Assembly: GCF_046602855.1 (NCBI RefSeq)
Contig: NZ_JBKINJ010000001.1
Span: forward strand, 1,860,001-1,924,000
DNA: 64,000 nucleotides
From: Gracilimonas sp046602855
Lineage (GTDB): Bacteria; Bacteroidota; Rhodothermia; Balneolales; Balneolaceae
Direction: 5' to 3'
Within the stretch, counting starts at the first letter, position 1; every line of letters starts with the position of its first letter. A program made the translations under genes and the position numbers. Under the pieces are notes generated by a model. It was not told the origin of the DNA. It made no database searches and was given only the letters and a program-made list of their open reading frames with translations. This document shows, in pieces, positions 1 through 8,722 of this stretch.

Positions 1-215
1 CTTTTTTCAGTTTCAACCAAACCTGATTTTTTTAGTACCTGAAGATGCTGAGATGCATTGGCCACCGGTTGATCAATATGTTCTGCAATATATTCTACAG
101 GAACAGAACCCTGAGCGATCAGATCAAGGATCTCTAACCGGGTTGGATTAGACAATGCTTTTGTAACCACTGCCAACTGCTTGTATAATTTCTTTTTGAA
201 CTCGCGTGTCTTCAT
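1..215 (-). CDS. ArsR-family transcriptional regulator (5' part, runs off the window)
   Basis: Partial gene; the visible 71 residues start at an ATG read from 215 downwards and continue past base 1. They form a winged-helix ArsR/SmtB domain: a basic N-terminus, the helix around KALSNPTRLEILDLIAQG, then the recognition region around ASQHLQVLKKSGLV. The ArsR fold and the short hydrophilic start resemble the ArsR-rhodanese fusions common in Bacteroidota, but the C-terminal half is not visible so that is only a possibility. No metal-binding Cys is seen in the visible part. The 36-bp palindrome at 359-394 lies upstream on this strand and could be its operator or the terminator of the preceding gene. 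Confidence 0.8.
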   Translation of the reverse strand, partial: MKTREFKKKLYKQLAVVTKALSNPTRLEILDLIAQGSVPVEYIAEHIDQPVANASQHLQVLKKSGLVETEK

Positions 216-358
216 TTACCATCATTTTTTAATGCGATTAAGAATACACACTCTCAAGTCATCATTCAATAAATTTATTGAATGATATTTTACTCAATAT
301 AAGTAATCATAATTAATTGTAATTGTTGAGTTTATATATGACCGATTACGACCTTATG

Positions 359-394
359 CCCTTTATTCTGTGATATATATCACAGAATAAAGGG
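359..394. promoter_or_regulatory. 36-bp perfect palindrome with a Crp/Fnr-like core
   Basis: The two 18-base halves are exact reverse complements (left half starts CCCTTTATTCTGTGATAT). The centre, 369-384, reads TGTGATATATATCACA, the classical TGTGA-N6-TCACA shape. It lies after the ferredoxin gene and before the ArsR-family gene, both on the minus strand. It could be a regulator site for the ArsR gene or a strong RNA hairpin ending the ferredoxin transcript; no T-run follows it on the minus strand, so a simple intrinsic terminator is less likely. Confidence 0.55.
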
Positions 395-426
395 AGCTGT
401 TTGAGCGAACAAAATCGGAACTGAAA

Positions 427-657
427 TTAATCTATCTGCTTACTTACTCTGATAGCATTAACAGGACAAGCTTCCTCAGCTCTTTCATTCAATTCCCGTT
501 CGAACTCACCAACTTCTAGACTAAATACCTTGCCCTTCATTTTACCACCGATAAGCATACATTTGCCATCACGCTTTGACATTTGCCAGCGTTCAGGCCA
601 GGCTTCTACACAGTAATTACAGCCTATACATCGATCTTTGTAAAAAGAAATTCGCAT
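427..657 (-). CDS. Single-cluster [4Fe-4S] ferredoxin
   Basis: 76 residues. The cluster ligands are C10, C13 and C16 in CIGCNYC plus C64 in EACPVNAI. The fourth Cys of the first motif, which would carry a second cluster in a 2[4Fe-4S] ferredoxin, is Trp (CVEAWP), as in Bacillus-type mono-cluster ferredoxins. C33 is an extra Cys of unknown role. The start ATG overlaps the stop of the U32 gene by one base (TAATG), so the two are translationally coupled. It is probably the electron donor or an accessory Fe-S partner for the U32 protein; that partnership is inferred from the overlap. Confidence 0.85.
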   Translation of the reverse strand: MRISFYKDRCIGCNYCVEAWPERWQMSKRDGKCMLIGGKMKGKVFSLEVGEFERELNERAEEACPVNAIRVSKQID

Positions 658-1934
658 TAATTTTTATCCTCCCAAACATAGATCTGATCTCCCTCTTCAA
701 CCTCACAGTCTATCTTAAGTGTACAATCGTTCCCTTTTCTGACTTCATCTACAGGAGTGTCCTCTACCCAGACAGAGGATATCAAGGGTTTGGCAACACC
801 TGTTTTCTTACCGATTATAAGCAGCTTGTCATCTTTTTTTAGTCCTCCGGCTTTAATTCGAACATGAGCCACTTTTGCTTTAGGGTAGTAGTGAAGTACC
901 TTCCCTATAAATCTTTTTTCTTTGGTAGCCGCCGAACCATGAACATTACTCCAATCACCAAGCCTTTTCCCAAGATAATATCCACCCCAGAATCCACGGT
1001 TATATACTTCAGCCAGGTTATTTTTCCAGTTTTCTACTTTTTCCTTGGAATAAGTTCTATCTGCTACAGCGTCAGAAGCTTCTTTGTAACAGCGGGTTAC
1101 GGTTTTAACATACTCCGGTGATCGACCGCGACCTTCCAGTTTTAGTACCTCTGCCCCGGTATCTAATAATTGATCCAGAAAGTCGATAGTGCAAAGATCT
1201 TTTGGCGACATGATATATTCATTATCGACCATGAGTTCTTCACCTTCGTCGTTGGTTACCCGATACGCATGACGACAATTCTGTTTGCAGGCACCTCTGT
1301 TTGCAGAAGAGTTATAGGTGTGAAGGCTCAAATAACATTTTCCTGAAACCGCCATACAAAGCGCACCGTGTGCAAATACTTCGATCTTTATAAGTTTACC
1401 GGAAGGCCCTGTAATATTCCGCTCTTTAACTCCTTCGACGATCTTTTTCACCTGACCAAGACTGAGCTCCCTTGCCAAAACCATTACGTCAGCAAAATGA
1501 CTATAGAATTCAACCATTTCAATATTTGAAATATTGGCTTGAGTTGAAATGTGTACTTCCACTCCTTTTTTGAATGCATAAGATATGGCCGCCTGATCTG
1601 CCGCTATTATGGCCGTAATACCATTATTCTTTACGGCATCAATGATCCGCTTCATCAACGGTAGGTCATGATCGTAAAGAACTGTATTAAGGGTAAGATA
1701 AGTTCGTATGTTTTCCTTTTTAGCCAGTTCGGCTATGTCAGGCAGATCTTCCATTGTGAAATTATTGGTGGAACGAGCCCTCATGTTCAACTGCTCAATT
1801 CCAAAATACACAGACCCCGCTCCTCCCTGAAAGGCAGCCTTTAATGAGGCCCAATCCCCGGCTGGAGCCATTATTTCTGTTTTTCTGTTTTTTGTATCTG
1901 CTTCAGGTACCTGTTTCTGAATGCTTGTACTCAT
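657..1934 (-). CDS. U32-family protein (TrhP/RlhA-like prephenate-dependent hydroxylase family)
   Basis: 425 residues. The N-terminal TIM-barrel starts with IMAPAGDWASLKAAFQGGA and YFGIEQLNMRA, typical of the U32 family. The signature with Cys ligands follows (FAHGALCMAVSGKCYLS, SSANRGACKQNCRHAY); in this family four Cys hold an Fe-S cluster. A C-terminal beta domain (about 340-425) follows. Characterised bacterial members (TrhP, RlhA, UbiU/V) hydroxylate tRNA, rRNA or ubiquinone precursors; the older name is collagenase-like peptidase. Length and domain order fit TrhP best, but the RNA target cannot be read from sequence. It is coupled to the downstream ferredoxin, which supports a redox enzyme rather than a peptidase. 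Confidence 0.8.
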   Translation of the reverse strand: MSTSIQKQVPEADTKNRKTEIMAPAGDWASLKAAFQGGAGSVYFGIEQLNMRARSTNNFTMEDLPDIAELAKKENIRTYLTLNTVLYDHDLPLMKRIIDAVKNNGITAIIAADQAAISYAFKKGVEVHISTQANISNIEMVEFYSHFADVMVLARELSLGQVKKIVEGVKERNITGPSGKLIKIEVFAHGALCMAVSGKCYLSLHTYNSSANRGACKQNCRHAYRVTNDEGEELMVDNEYIMSPKDLCTIDFLDQLLDTGAEVLKLEGRGRSPEYVKTVTRCYKEASDAVADRTYSKEKVENWKNNLAEVYNRGFWGGYYLGKRLGDWSNVHGSAATKEKRFIGKVLHYYPKAKVAHVRIKAGGLKKDDKLLIIGKKTGVAKPLISSVWVEDTPVDEVRKGNDCTLKIDCEVEEGDQIYVWEDKN

Positions 1935-2043
1935 AGGAAACTACAAATTCATTCTAAATTGGCGAAATGGTATACCATTCCATTCAGCTGAATTTGCAGT
2001 TATAATGTGTACTTAATGTGAAGCTATTAACACTAGTCTAGAT

Positions 2044-2067
2044 AAACCGGAGTTTCAAGCCCGGTTT
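2044..2067. terminator. Bidirectional hairpin terminator after the mevalonate operon
   Basis: AAACCGG at 2044-2050 pairs with CCGGTTT at 2061-2067 around a 10-base loop. It lies 33 bases past the stop of the HMG-CoA reductase fusion gene on the minus strand and just before the U32 promoter region. Confidence 0.6.
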
Positions 2068-2099
2068 TATATAATCACATATTGTAAGAGAGAGTATGA

Positions 2100-4373
2100 T
2101 TAATTGTTACTCTTTATCTCAGTAACAAGTGCATCGTAGCCTGCCTTGTGCATTTCTTTCTGAATTCTATTCTGAGATTTTTCAGAATCGCAAAGAGCGA
2201 TCATTGCCCCTCCTCCCCCGCCACCGGTTAACTTAGCACCCAGAGCTCCGTTTTGACGTGCGATCTCAACCAATTCCTCCACTTCCGGACAGGATACACC
2301 TATAATGTTTAGGAATCCATGATTCATATTCATGATCATTCCAAGTTCATTAAGATCCCGCTGCTCAATAGCTTCCTTGGAAGCGATAGCCAATTCATCC
2401 ATTTGCCTGAATAACTTTTTGTACCATTTAGGATATTTTTCTGATTGCTCACGCACCTGCTTCACCATTTTAGATGTCATACTTTCTACCCCGCTCAATC
2501 CGATAACAATTGGGATTGAATCTTTCAGATCGATAGTCTGCATATCGGGTGGTGTACCTTTCCGATAGGTGATCAGATTTCCGTAGGTAGATACCGTATT
2601 ATCGATTCCTGACGCTCCTCCATGCACTATATCCTCGGATTCAAATGAAAGCCTCCTTACATCATCATCCCCTAGTCCCAGTTTAAAATGCTTATTAAGC
2701 GCACGAATGATAGCAACTGCCAATGCAGCAGAGCCCCCCATCCCCATAGCTCGGGGTACTTCCGGAAAGACTTCGATGTTCATTCCTCGATCCCTAAGAT
2801 CAAGATGATCCAGGATCATCTCAAGCGATTTATATATCGAATATTGATGGTCAGCTCCAAATTCCATGATCTGTTCTACTCCCCATCTTGGGATCAGTAA
2901 CCGAACGCCTTTGTCATAGTCCCACACCTTAGCTTTCATCTTAAGGGTGATAGGCGCCGCAACAGCATGAGTACCGTGAACTACAGAGTGCTCACCGGTC
3001 AAAATAATCTTACCATATCCAAAAGACATTTCTTCGGCTTCATCTTTTACTGGTGCAGAAACTGCTCCTATTTTTTTCTCTTTTTGAAGATCTTCTATGA
3101 TCTCCTTGGCTTTCCAGACTTTGATCTCACCACTTTCAACCAATCTCTCAAGGACTTCCTCAAACAGGTCAGCAGGAGCACCGGCTGTGCTTGCCACGCT
3201 TCTGGCGTGCAAGGTCATGTGTCCACGTTGAATGCCTTCTGTTCCAAGTGAACGCAGTGCTGAGAAATTTTGTGCCAAACCAACAGCTCCCATTACCTCG
3301 GCAAGTTCAGTAGCAGATTCAATTCCTAATATTCGATGAGCGATACCAACCGCTTTGTTTGATTTAAGTGATCCGCCAACGGTTCCCACCTTTAATGGAA
3401 TATCGATAGTACCAACGAGATCTCCATTTTCATTCTTGAACCAGTTGGTCAACGAGGTATACCTACCGCTTCTGGCAGCAAAAGCATGAGCCGCTGCTTC
3501 AATAGCCCGCCAGTCATTACCGGTAGCTATCGCAAGCGGGTCGATCCCATTCATGATACCTTTATTATGCGTTGAAGCGCGGTATGGGTCAATTGCAGCA
3601 AACTCAGCAGCGCGAATGATTCCGTCTCTTACCTCTTTTCCGGATGAGTTGTTGAAATTAAGATATTCTGTTGGTATCTCACATTTGGCCCGAACCATAG
3701 CTCTGTCGGTAAGGTTAGAAAGGATACGCAGATACACTTTGGAGCCCGATATCTTTTCAATAAGCGGAGCAACACCCTCACACATGCTATTAACAAGGTT
3801 AGCTCCCATTGCATCACGGGTATCAACCAATAAATGTACTACAACCATGCTACCGGGGTGGCGATCCTGCTGGTGAATCATCACTTCCAGATCTATGGCA
3901 CCGCCACCGCGTTTCACCATGTTCGGATGTAAACTGTTCGCCAGGTTCAGGATCTCCTGCTTTTCCTGGAGAATAGTGTGTCTCACCTTCATTGGGTGGC
4001 GCACATCAACCAACTGTATTTGTCCGATCAGGATCGGGTCATCTGATTCTACTTCAAATCCTCCTGCATTACGAACAACCTTTGCGGCAGAACTGACAGC
4101 AGCCAAAATAGACGGCTCCTCAACAACCATAGGCACAATGTAAGGTTTCCCATTGATCAAGAAGTTGAGCCCCAACCCCATTGGCAGGCCAAATATGCCG
4201 ATCACATTTTCAATCATCTTGTCTGCATCATCCTGCGAAAGAAGATGCATTTGTTCGCGAAGAACTATATAATCTTCCTGACTCAGGATTTCTTTCTCCC
4301 TTAGGATATCAAGCCTGTTTTGAACACTGTATTTATAAAACTTTGGGATCCGGGACTTGTCGTTTTTGCTCAT
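2100..4373 (-). CDS. mvaA: Class II HMG-CoA reductase fused to a mevalonate kinase-like GHMP kinase
   Basis: 757 residues with two enzymes in one chain. Residues 1-435 are class II HMG-CoA reductase: EEPS at 85-88, DAMGAN at 187-192, the NKGIMNG lysine K271, D287 in ATGNDWRA, and the catalytic H385 in RGHMTLHA. These have the same spacing as the Pseudomonas mevalonii enzyme. After a charged linker (about 420-448), residues 450-757 are a GHMP kinase: motif 1 GKIILTGEHSVVHG (454-467), motif 2 VPRAMGMGGSAA (539-550), catalytic D591 in SGIDNTVS, and motif 3 KLTGGGGGGA (714-723). The fold and context indicate mevalonate kinase. One chain would thus both make and phosphorylate mevalonate. It is the last gene of the mva operon, 77 bases after the phosphomevalonate kinase gene. 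Confidence 0.92.
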   Translation of the reverse strand: MSKNDKSRIPKFYKYSVQNRLDILREKEILSQEDYIVLREQMHLLSQDDADKMIENVIGIFGLPMGLGLNFLINGKPYIVPMVVEEPSILAAVSSAAKVVRNAGGFEVESDDPILIGQIQLVDVRHPMKVRHTILQEKQEILNLANSLHPNMVKRGGGAIDLEVMIHQQDRHPGSMVVVHLLVDTRDAMGANLVNSMCEGVAPLIEKISGSKVYLRILSNLTDRAMVRAKCEIPTEYLNFNNSSGKEVRDGIIRAAEFAAIDPYRASTHNKGIMNGIDPLAIATGNDWRAIEAAAHAFAARSGRYTSLTNWFKNENGDLVGTIDIPLKVGTVGGSLKSNKAVGIAHRILGIESATELAEVMGAVGLAQNFSALRSLGTEGIQRGHMTLHARSVASTAGAPADLFEEVLERLVESGEIKVWKAKEIIEDLQKEKKIGAVSAPVKDEAEEMSFGYGKIILTGEHSVVHGTHAVAAPITLKMKAKVWDYDKGVRLLIPRWGVEQIMEFGADHQYSIYKSLEMILDHLDLRDRGMNIEVFPEVPRAMGMGGSAALAVAIIRALNKHFKLGLGDDDVRRLSFESEDIVHGGASGIDNTVSTYGNLITYRKGTPPDMQTIDLKDSIPIVIGLSGVESMTSKMVKQVREQSEKYPKWYKKLFRQMDELAIASKEAIEQRDLNELGMIMNMNHGFLNIIGVSCPEVEELVEIARQNGALGAKLTGGGGGGAMIALCDSEKSQNRIQKEMHKAGYDALVTEIKSNN

Positions 4374-4450
4374 CTGCTTATAAATTTACCGAGACAATTC
4401 GTACTTCTTATGTTCAACTAAGGTAAGATTTTCATTCAAGCCGATAATGA

Positions 4451-5530
4451 TCAACCAACTTCTTTTCGCTCGGAGATCTGGACTCCCTTATTTTGTATTT
4501 CAAGCTTCATCAGATCAAACATGCTGCCTTCAATCGCACTTGTGATCTTCTCCATGCATTCATGACTATTGCAAAATGCTATTCCAATGTCTCCTCCGCC
4601 GGCACCTGATGGTTTATAGGTACCTCCTTGTGCTTTCACGATTGAAGATATCTCCTCATGTACATCAGATACGATCTCAGTTCCACTGCTTTTTCCAAGC
4701 TGACGTTCACACTCGAGAAAGTCAGAAATAATATCTAAAAAAGCCTCCGAATCATTACCGGCGAACGCTTTTACACCCTCTCTCGATAGCATGCTCATAG
4801 TTCCAAGCAACTTATCATAAGCTTTTTGTTGTTCATTCTTGTAGGTATGAACATTACGAACAAAATTTCTCGTGGAAACAGCATAGCCTGCCCAAATACA
4901 GGCCATATATAGATTATCGGGTCGTTTTATCCTTTGAATATTGCCATTCAGCTGCTCCGGATCTTCGGGCATTGTATAACTGATAATACCTCCGGTAGTA
5001 CTGGCTGCAATGTCAACGCCGCTACCCATTTTACCCTGAGCAAAACGGTGTGCAAGAAAAGCTTCCCGATAAAGGACTTCTTCTGTAATATTTTTGCCGA
5101 TATATTTCATTAATGCTGATACAAGTGATACTGTTAATGCAGCACTTGAGCCAAGACCGAACTTATTCCCTGTAATACGGTGATAAAATGAGGTAGTATC
5201 AATGCTGATTGAGGCTCCCGGAATCTTACCTGCTTTTTGGCTTACATACTTCAAGATGGCGAGCACAAAATGCAGCTGTTCCTGAGTTTTGGAATCAACA
5301 TTAGTTCTAAAATGTGCATCTCCATCCTTGTCGAGAATAAACTGTATCTCAGGAATATTCAGATTTGGTGTGCGAACCTGAAAAGTGCTGTTATACAGTG
5401 ATTCAATTTGCACCTTGCAGTGACGATTCACTGCAGCAACAAGTGCCGGAGCCTTTTCGAGCACTGCGTATTCACCCAAAAGAATCAATTTTCCAGGAGA
5501 TTTTGCACTAATAGTTGTTTCGTCCATCAT
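4451..5530 (-). CDS. mvaK2: Phosphomevalonate kinase
   Basis: 359-residue GHMP kinase. Motif 1 is PGKLILLGEYAVLEKAPAL near the N-terminus, motif 2 is NKFGLGSSAALTVSLV (about 127-142), the GSGVDIAASTTGG segment carries the catalytic Asp, and motif 3 is KPSGAGGGDIGIAF. The GEYAVLE and KPSGAGGGD forms are those of the ERG8-type phosphomevalonate kinases rather than mevalonate kinase. It converts phosphomevalonate to diphosphomevalonate in the cytoplasm. The start overlaps the end of mvaD by four bases, so the two are co-translated. With the fused kinase downstream, all ATP-dependent mevalonate steps are in this operon. Confidence 0.87.
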   Translation of the reverse strand: MMDETTISAKSPGKLILLGEYAVLEKAPALVAAVNRHCKVQIESLYNSTFQVRTPNLNIPEIQFILDKDGDAHFRTNVDSKTQEQLHFVLAILKYVSQKAGKIPGASISIDTTSFYHRITGNKFGLGSSAALTVSLVSALMKYIGKNITEEVLYREAFLAHRFAQGKMGSGVDIAASTTGGIISYTMPEDPEQLNGNIQRIKRPDNLYMACIWAGYAVSTRNFVRNVHTYKNEQQKAYDKLLGTMSMLSREGVKAFAGNDSEAFLDIISDFLECERQLGKSSGTEIVSDVHEEISSIVKAQGGTYKPSGAGGGDIGIAFCNSHECMEKITSAIEGSMFDLMKLEIQNKGVQISERKEVG

Positions 5531-6591
5531 ATGGTCATTTCATTCACCGTATCCGTGATATATGCACCCGGGCCCGGTTTCGCTTCAATTACAGATCTAA
5601 CGCCTTCAATGTCAGTTAAAGCATCTCTTACCGCTTTCACGGATTCAGGCAGACACAATATCTTTACCTGAGGTCCCGCATCAATGGTAACATAGGCTTG
5701 TATTCCATTTCGTCGTAAATTCCACACTCTATGAATCGTTTCTGTGGTCGCAGCATTCCAATAAAGTATAGGAGGATTTGCAGCCATGACTAGCCCGTGC
5801 ATTTTAAAGCAACTATGTTCTGTCAGATTCCCTGTTTTTTCAAAATCTTTTGCAGCAAGTGCCTGTTTCATATCCTCAAGATCCTTAGGATGTGATTTCA
5901 CCCAGCTATCATAATAGGGAGCGGTATTTGCTGTCCGCATCATTCCCTCTGTTGAGCCAAGTTCTTTCTTTTCATCTGATGTCACAGCAACAAGTAAACG
6001 GATATCCCAATATTTTTCGTTAAATAAAGAGATTGCAAAGTCTTCACTGCCGTCATCTTTGGTACCAAGTTTCATTTGGCTGAACCCACCGCAAATAGAG
6101 CGTGCGGCTGAACCTGATCCTATTCGGGCCAATTGCGACAGCTCTTCTTTTGAAAGAGCCAATTCAAAGCCTTTGGCTGCAGCAAGCGCTAAAGCCGCAA
6201 AGCCTGAAGCTGATGAGGCCAATCCTGCCCCGGTTGGGAAATTATTGTCACTTTTGATCAGGGCATTGGGTCTGTCATCACTTCCTGCGACTATATCTAA
6301 GAAATCCGACACACGCTTCAGAGGCTCTCCTTCTGACTGTCGCTTATTCAACATAAGTTGATCCGAGTCTAGATTTTCCATGAATTGAAGAGTGGTTCTG
6401 GTATAAAGAGCATCAAGGGTTAGGGAAATTGAGCCGACTGCCGGCAGATTATAATCCACAGAACGTTTGCCCCAATATTTAATGAGTGCAATGTTTGAAT
6501 GGGCAACAGCCGTAATCGGATCAGAACTAAATTTTTTGATGACTGAGTGAGTTTTAGTTACACAAAAAATGGTTGCGCTCTTTATAAACAA
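5527..6591 (-). CDS. mvaD: Diphosphomevalonate decarboxylase
   Basis: About 354 residues. It carries the hallmark AHSNIALIKYWGKR motif near residue 31, the phosphate-binding loop TGAGLASSASGFAALA, and GSGSAARSICGGFSQ with the conserved Ser/Arg, then TIDAGPQVKILC near the C-terminus. It makes isopentenyl diphosphate. The start is odd: the frame opens just after a TGA, the only standard start before the conserved domain is TTG at 6591, and no ATG or GTG occurs before AHSNIALIKYWGK. Start position is therefore uncertain. It is first in the mva operon and overlaps the next gene by four bases. Confidence 0.88.
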   Translation of the reverse strand: MFIKSATIFCVTKTHSVIKKFSSDPITAVAHSNIALIKYWGKRSVDYNLPAVGSISLTLDALYTRTTLQFMENLDSDQLMLNKRQSEGEPLKRVSDFLDIVAGSDDRPNALIKSDNNFPTGAGLASSASGFAALALAAAKGFELALSKEELSQLARIGSGSAARSICGGFSQMKLGTKDDGSEDFAISLFNEKYWDIRLLVAVTSDEKKELGSTEGMMRTANTAPYYDSWVKSHPKDLEDMKQALAAKDFEKTGNLTEHSCFKMHGLVMAANPPILYWNAATTETIHRVWNLRRNGIQAYVTIDAGPQVKILCLPESVKAVRDALTDIEGVRSVIEAKPGPGAYITDTVNEMTI

Positions 6592-6810
6592 TCAAAGTTA
6601 AGCTTTTTAGTTAAGCATCGGTAGAATTTCTCTAAAAGTTTTGCCATCGAACAAATTTAATCAACATTTGTCTACATATATCAATCAATCAACAGAAAAT
6701 ACTGCCTCTGATTCTCAGTATCTTGACCATTAGTACTTGAAAATTTTATAACTATATAAAGATTCACTTGAAAGTTTTTTGATAGAGAATCAGAAAACAT
6801 ACTGTTAATA

Positions 6811-6825
6811 GCGTACAGCGTACGC
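6811..6825. repeat. Short perfect inverted repeat GCGTAC-AGC-GTACGC
   Basis: Six-base arms around a three-base centre, 43 bases before the DUF3565 start and in the divergent space with mvaD. It could be an operator; nothing else supports this. The rest of the 6592-6868 spacer shows only AT-rich sequence. Confidence 0.3.
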
Positions 6826-6868
6826 CTAATTTCAAGGACAGGATAAATCAATAACATTATCGATTAAA

Positions 6869-7054
6869 ATGAAACAACCCATCATTGGATTTCATAAAGA
6901 TGAAGAAGACGATTGGGTAGCAGATCTGAAATGTGGCCACACTCAGCATGTTCGCCACGACCCTCCCTGGCAACTTAGAGCCTGGGTTACTTCAGAAAAA
7001 GGACGAGAGTCAAGACTTGGTACCTTTCTAAATTGTAAGGAGTGTGACCACTAA
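6869..7054 (+). CDS. DUF3565 small zinc-ribbon-like protein
   Basis: 61 residues, a close match in layout to DUF3565: MKQPIIGFHKDEEDDW at the start, LKCGHTQHVRHDPPW in the middle, and a C-terminal LNCKECDH. The C-G-H, H and C-x-x-C residues suggest a small metal-binding protein, probably zinc. Its function is not established. ATG start follows a weak AT-rich leader. It runs in the same direction as the next membrane protein gene, 53 bases away. Confidence 0.8.
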   Translation: MKQPIIGFHKDEEDDWVADLKCGHTQHVRHDPPWQLRAWVTSEKGRESRLGTFLNCKECDH

Positions 7055-7107
7055 AATTTGTAACTTTGGAGCCTATTAAAAAATCCAAATTAATCATCTA
7101 TCTTAGC

Positions 7108-7587
7108 ATGAGCAGCTCTACCTTTTTCCGGACCGTTATTTGTGGTTTCATTGCAACCTTTGCAATGGCAATGGTTGCATTTCTACAAAACGCAATCGGA
7201 TTACCGATCATTGACGTTGGCCATATTCTGACTGAAAGTTTCAATGAGGTTCATGGTTCAAGAGCTTATCACATTATTTTTGGCAATTTGGCTTTTAATA
7301 TAGGTGGCGTTTTACTCGCTCTCATTTGGGTTGTATATCTACAAAAATATATTCCTGGTAATTGGTTTGTTAAAGGACTCATTTATGGCGTTATGATTTC
7401 CCTGTTGGCAGGCCTTATCGTATCTCCGTTTGTCTCTGCAGCAGCCGGTGAACCTTTTGGAATTTTTTATATCAATACATGGGCTCCGGGAAAATTCATC
7501 CTGGCCGGCTTGTTAATGCATATAGCCTACGGACTTGTTTTGACCCAATCATTAAAAGTTGCGGATGTCGGTGAAATGAATGGTTAA
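7108..7587 (+). CDS. Small four-helix membrane protein of unknown function
   Basis: About 160 residues from ATG 7108 (MSSSTFFRTVICG). An upstream TTG at 7066 would add 14 polar residues and is less likely. Four hydrophobic spans are visible: roughly residues 8-30, 50-72, 78-100 and 125-145. Between them lie acidic/His-containing loops (DVGHILTESFNEVHG). No catalytic motif is recognised. It may belong to the uncharacterised DUF6789-like membrane proteins, but I cannot confirm that. It follows DUF3565 and precedes lplA. Confidence 0.65.
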   Translation: MSSSTFFRTVICGFIATFAMAMVAFLQNAIGLPIIDVGHILTESFNEVHGSRAYHIIFGNLAFNIGGVLLALIWVVYLQKYIPGNWFVKGLIYGVMISLLAGLIVSPFVSAAAGEPFGIFYINTWAPGKFILAGLLMHIAYGLVLTQSLKVADVGEMNG

Positions 7588-7696
7588 CTTTCCTTTTCCG
7601 TTCTGAAGATCAACTGACTAATGCGGTTATATAAATTGTGTACCCCACATTTGGTAACCTAAAATTCTATTCTAAATATTATAATATCAGATAACA

Positions 7697-8701
7697 ATGG
7701 TCTTTATAGATAATGAGGGAGTCATCAAGCCCCAGATCAATCTTGCACTCGAAGAATATGCATTGAGAAATTTTGGTGATTCAGAAGATTATCTGCTCTT
7801 TTATGTGAATGAACCTTCCATCATTATCGGAAGAAATCAGAATACACTGGAGGAGATCAATGATGATTATGTGCGTAATAACAATATTCATGTTGTAAGA
7901 AGAATGTCAGGTGGCGGTGCAGTCTATCATGATCATGGAAATTTGAATTTCAGTTTCATAACCAAATACAAGCAAGAGAACCTTAATAACTTTCTTAAAT
8001 TTAACGAGCCCGTGATCCGGATTTTAAAGGAAATGGGAGTACCGGCTCAAATGAGTGGGCGAAATGACATTTTAGCCAACGGCAAAAAGATCTCCGGTAA
8101 TGCACAGTTTTCAACGGGTAAGAGAATGTTCAGTCACGGAACTCTTTTATTTAACAGCGATCTGGGAGAGGTAGCCAATGCACTGAATGTTAAAATGAGC
8201 AAGATCCAGTCTAAGGGTCACAAATCAGTACGGAGCCGGGTATCTAATATTATTGAATTTCTGGACACCAACGACATGGAATTGCCGGACTTCAAACAAC
8301 GAATTCTGGATGGCTTATATCAGGACCGGGAGAATTTCGAAACCTACAGGTTAACTGAAAACGAGTGGAGATCGGTTCACGATTTAAAGGAAGAAAAATA
8401 CGGAAACTGGGATTGGAATTACGGTAAATCCCCTAAATTCAACATTCAGCGTACTAAGCGTTTTCCTGTTGGTGAAATAGACCTGCGATTGGACATTCAA
8501 AAAGGGCACATTAAGAACCTAAAGATCTACGGAGATTTCTTCGGTCAGGAAGCAGTTCATGAGGTCGAAGATATATTGCAAGGTGTTCGATATGAACCGG
8601 AAGACATTGCAGCATCGATCAAAAAAGTAGATATAGAAGATTACTTCGGCAACATTGAACGAGAAGAATTCTTAGATCTCATCTATGGAGAAGACGACTA
8701 A
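7697..8701 (+). CDS. lplA: Lipoate--protein ligase
   Basis: 334 residues, the usual length of LplA. The lipoate-binding core is RRMSGGGAVYHDHGNLNFSF (about 74-93), followed by NGKKISGNAQ with the catalytic lysine region and GKRMFSHGTLLFNSDL. A C-terminal accessory domain (about 250-334) is present. It activates free lipoate with ATP and attaches it to E2 subunits of 2-oxoacid dehydrogenases and to GcvH. It lies 21 bases before ctaA, so the two are probably co-transcribed. Confidence 0.9.
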   Translation: MVFIDNEGVIKPQINLALEEYALRNFGDSEDYLLFYVNEPSIIIGRNQNTLEEINDDYVRNNNIHVVRRMSGGGAVYHDHGNLNFSFITKYKQENLNNFLKFNEPVIRILKEMGVPAQMSGRNDILANGKKISGNAQFSTGKRMFSHGTLLFNSDLGEVANALNVKMSKIQSKGHKSVRSRVSNIIEFLDTNDMELPDFKQRILDGLYQDRENFETYRLTENEWRSVHDLKEEKYGNWDWNYGKSPKFNIQRTKRFPVGEIDLRLDIQKGHIKNLKIYGDFFGQEAVHEVEDILQGVRYEPEDIAASIKKVDIEDYFGNIEREEFLDLIYGEDD

Positions 8702-8722
8702 CTATTTAAATATTTGAATTAT

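Noticed and set aside
576..842. Plus-strand open frame over the ferredoxin and U32 genes
   Set aside because: Overlaps two well-supported minus-strand genes and shows no family motif.
7060..7107. TTG at 7066 as start of the small membrane protein
   Set aside because: It adds a polar stretch before the first span; ATG 7108 gives a normal start.
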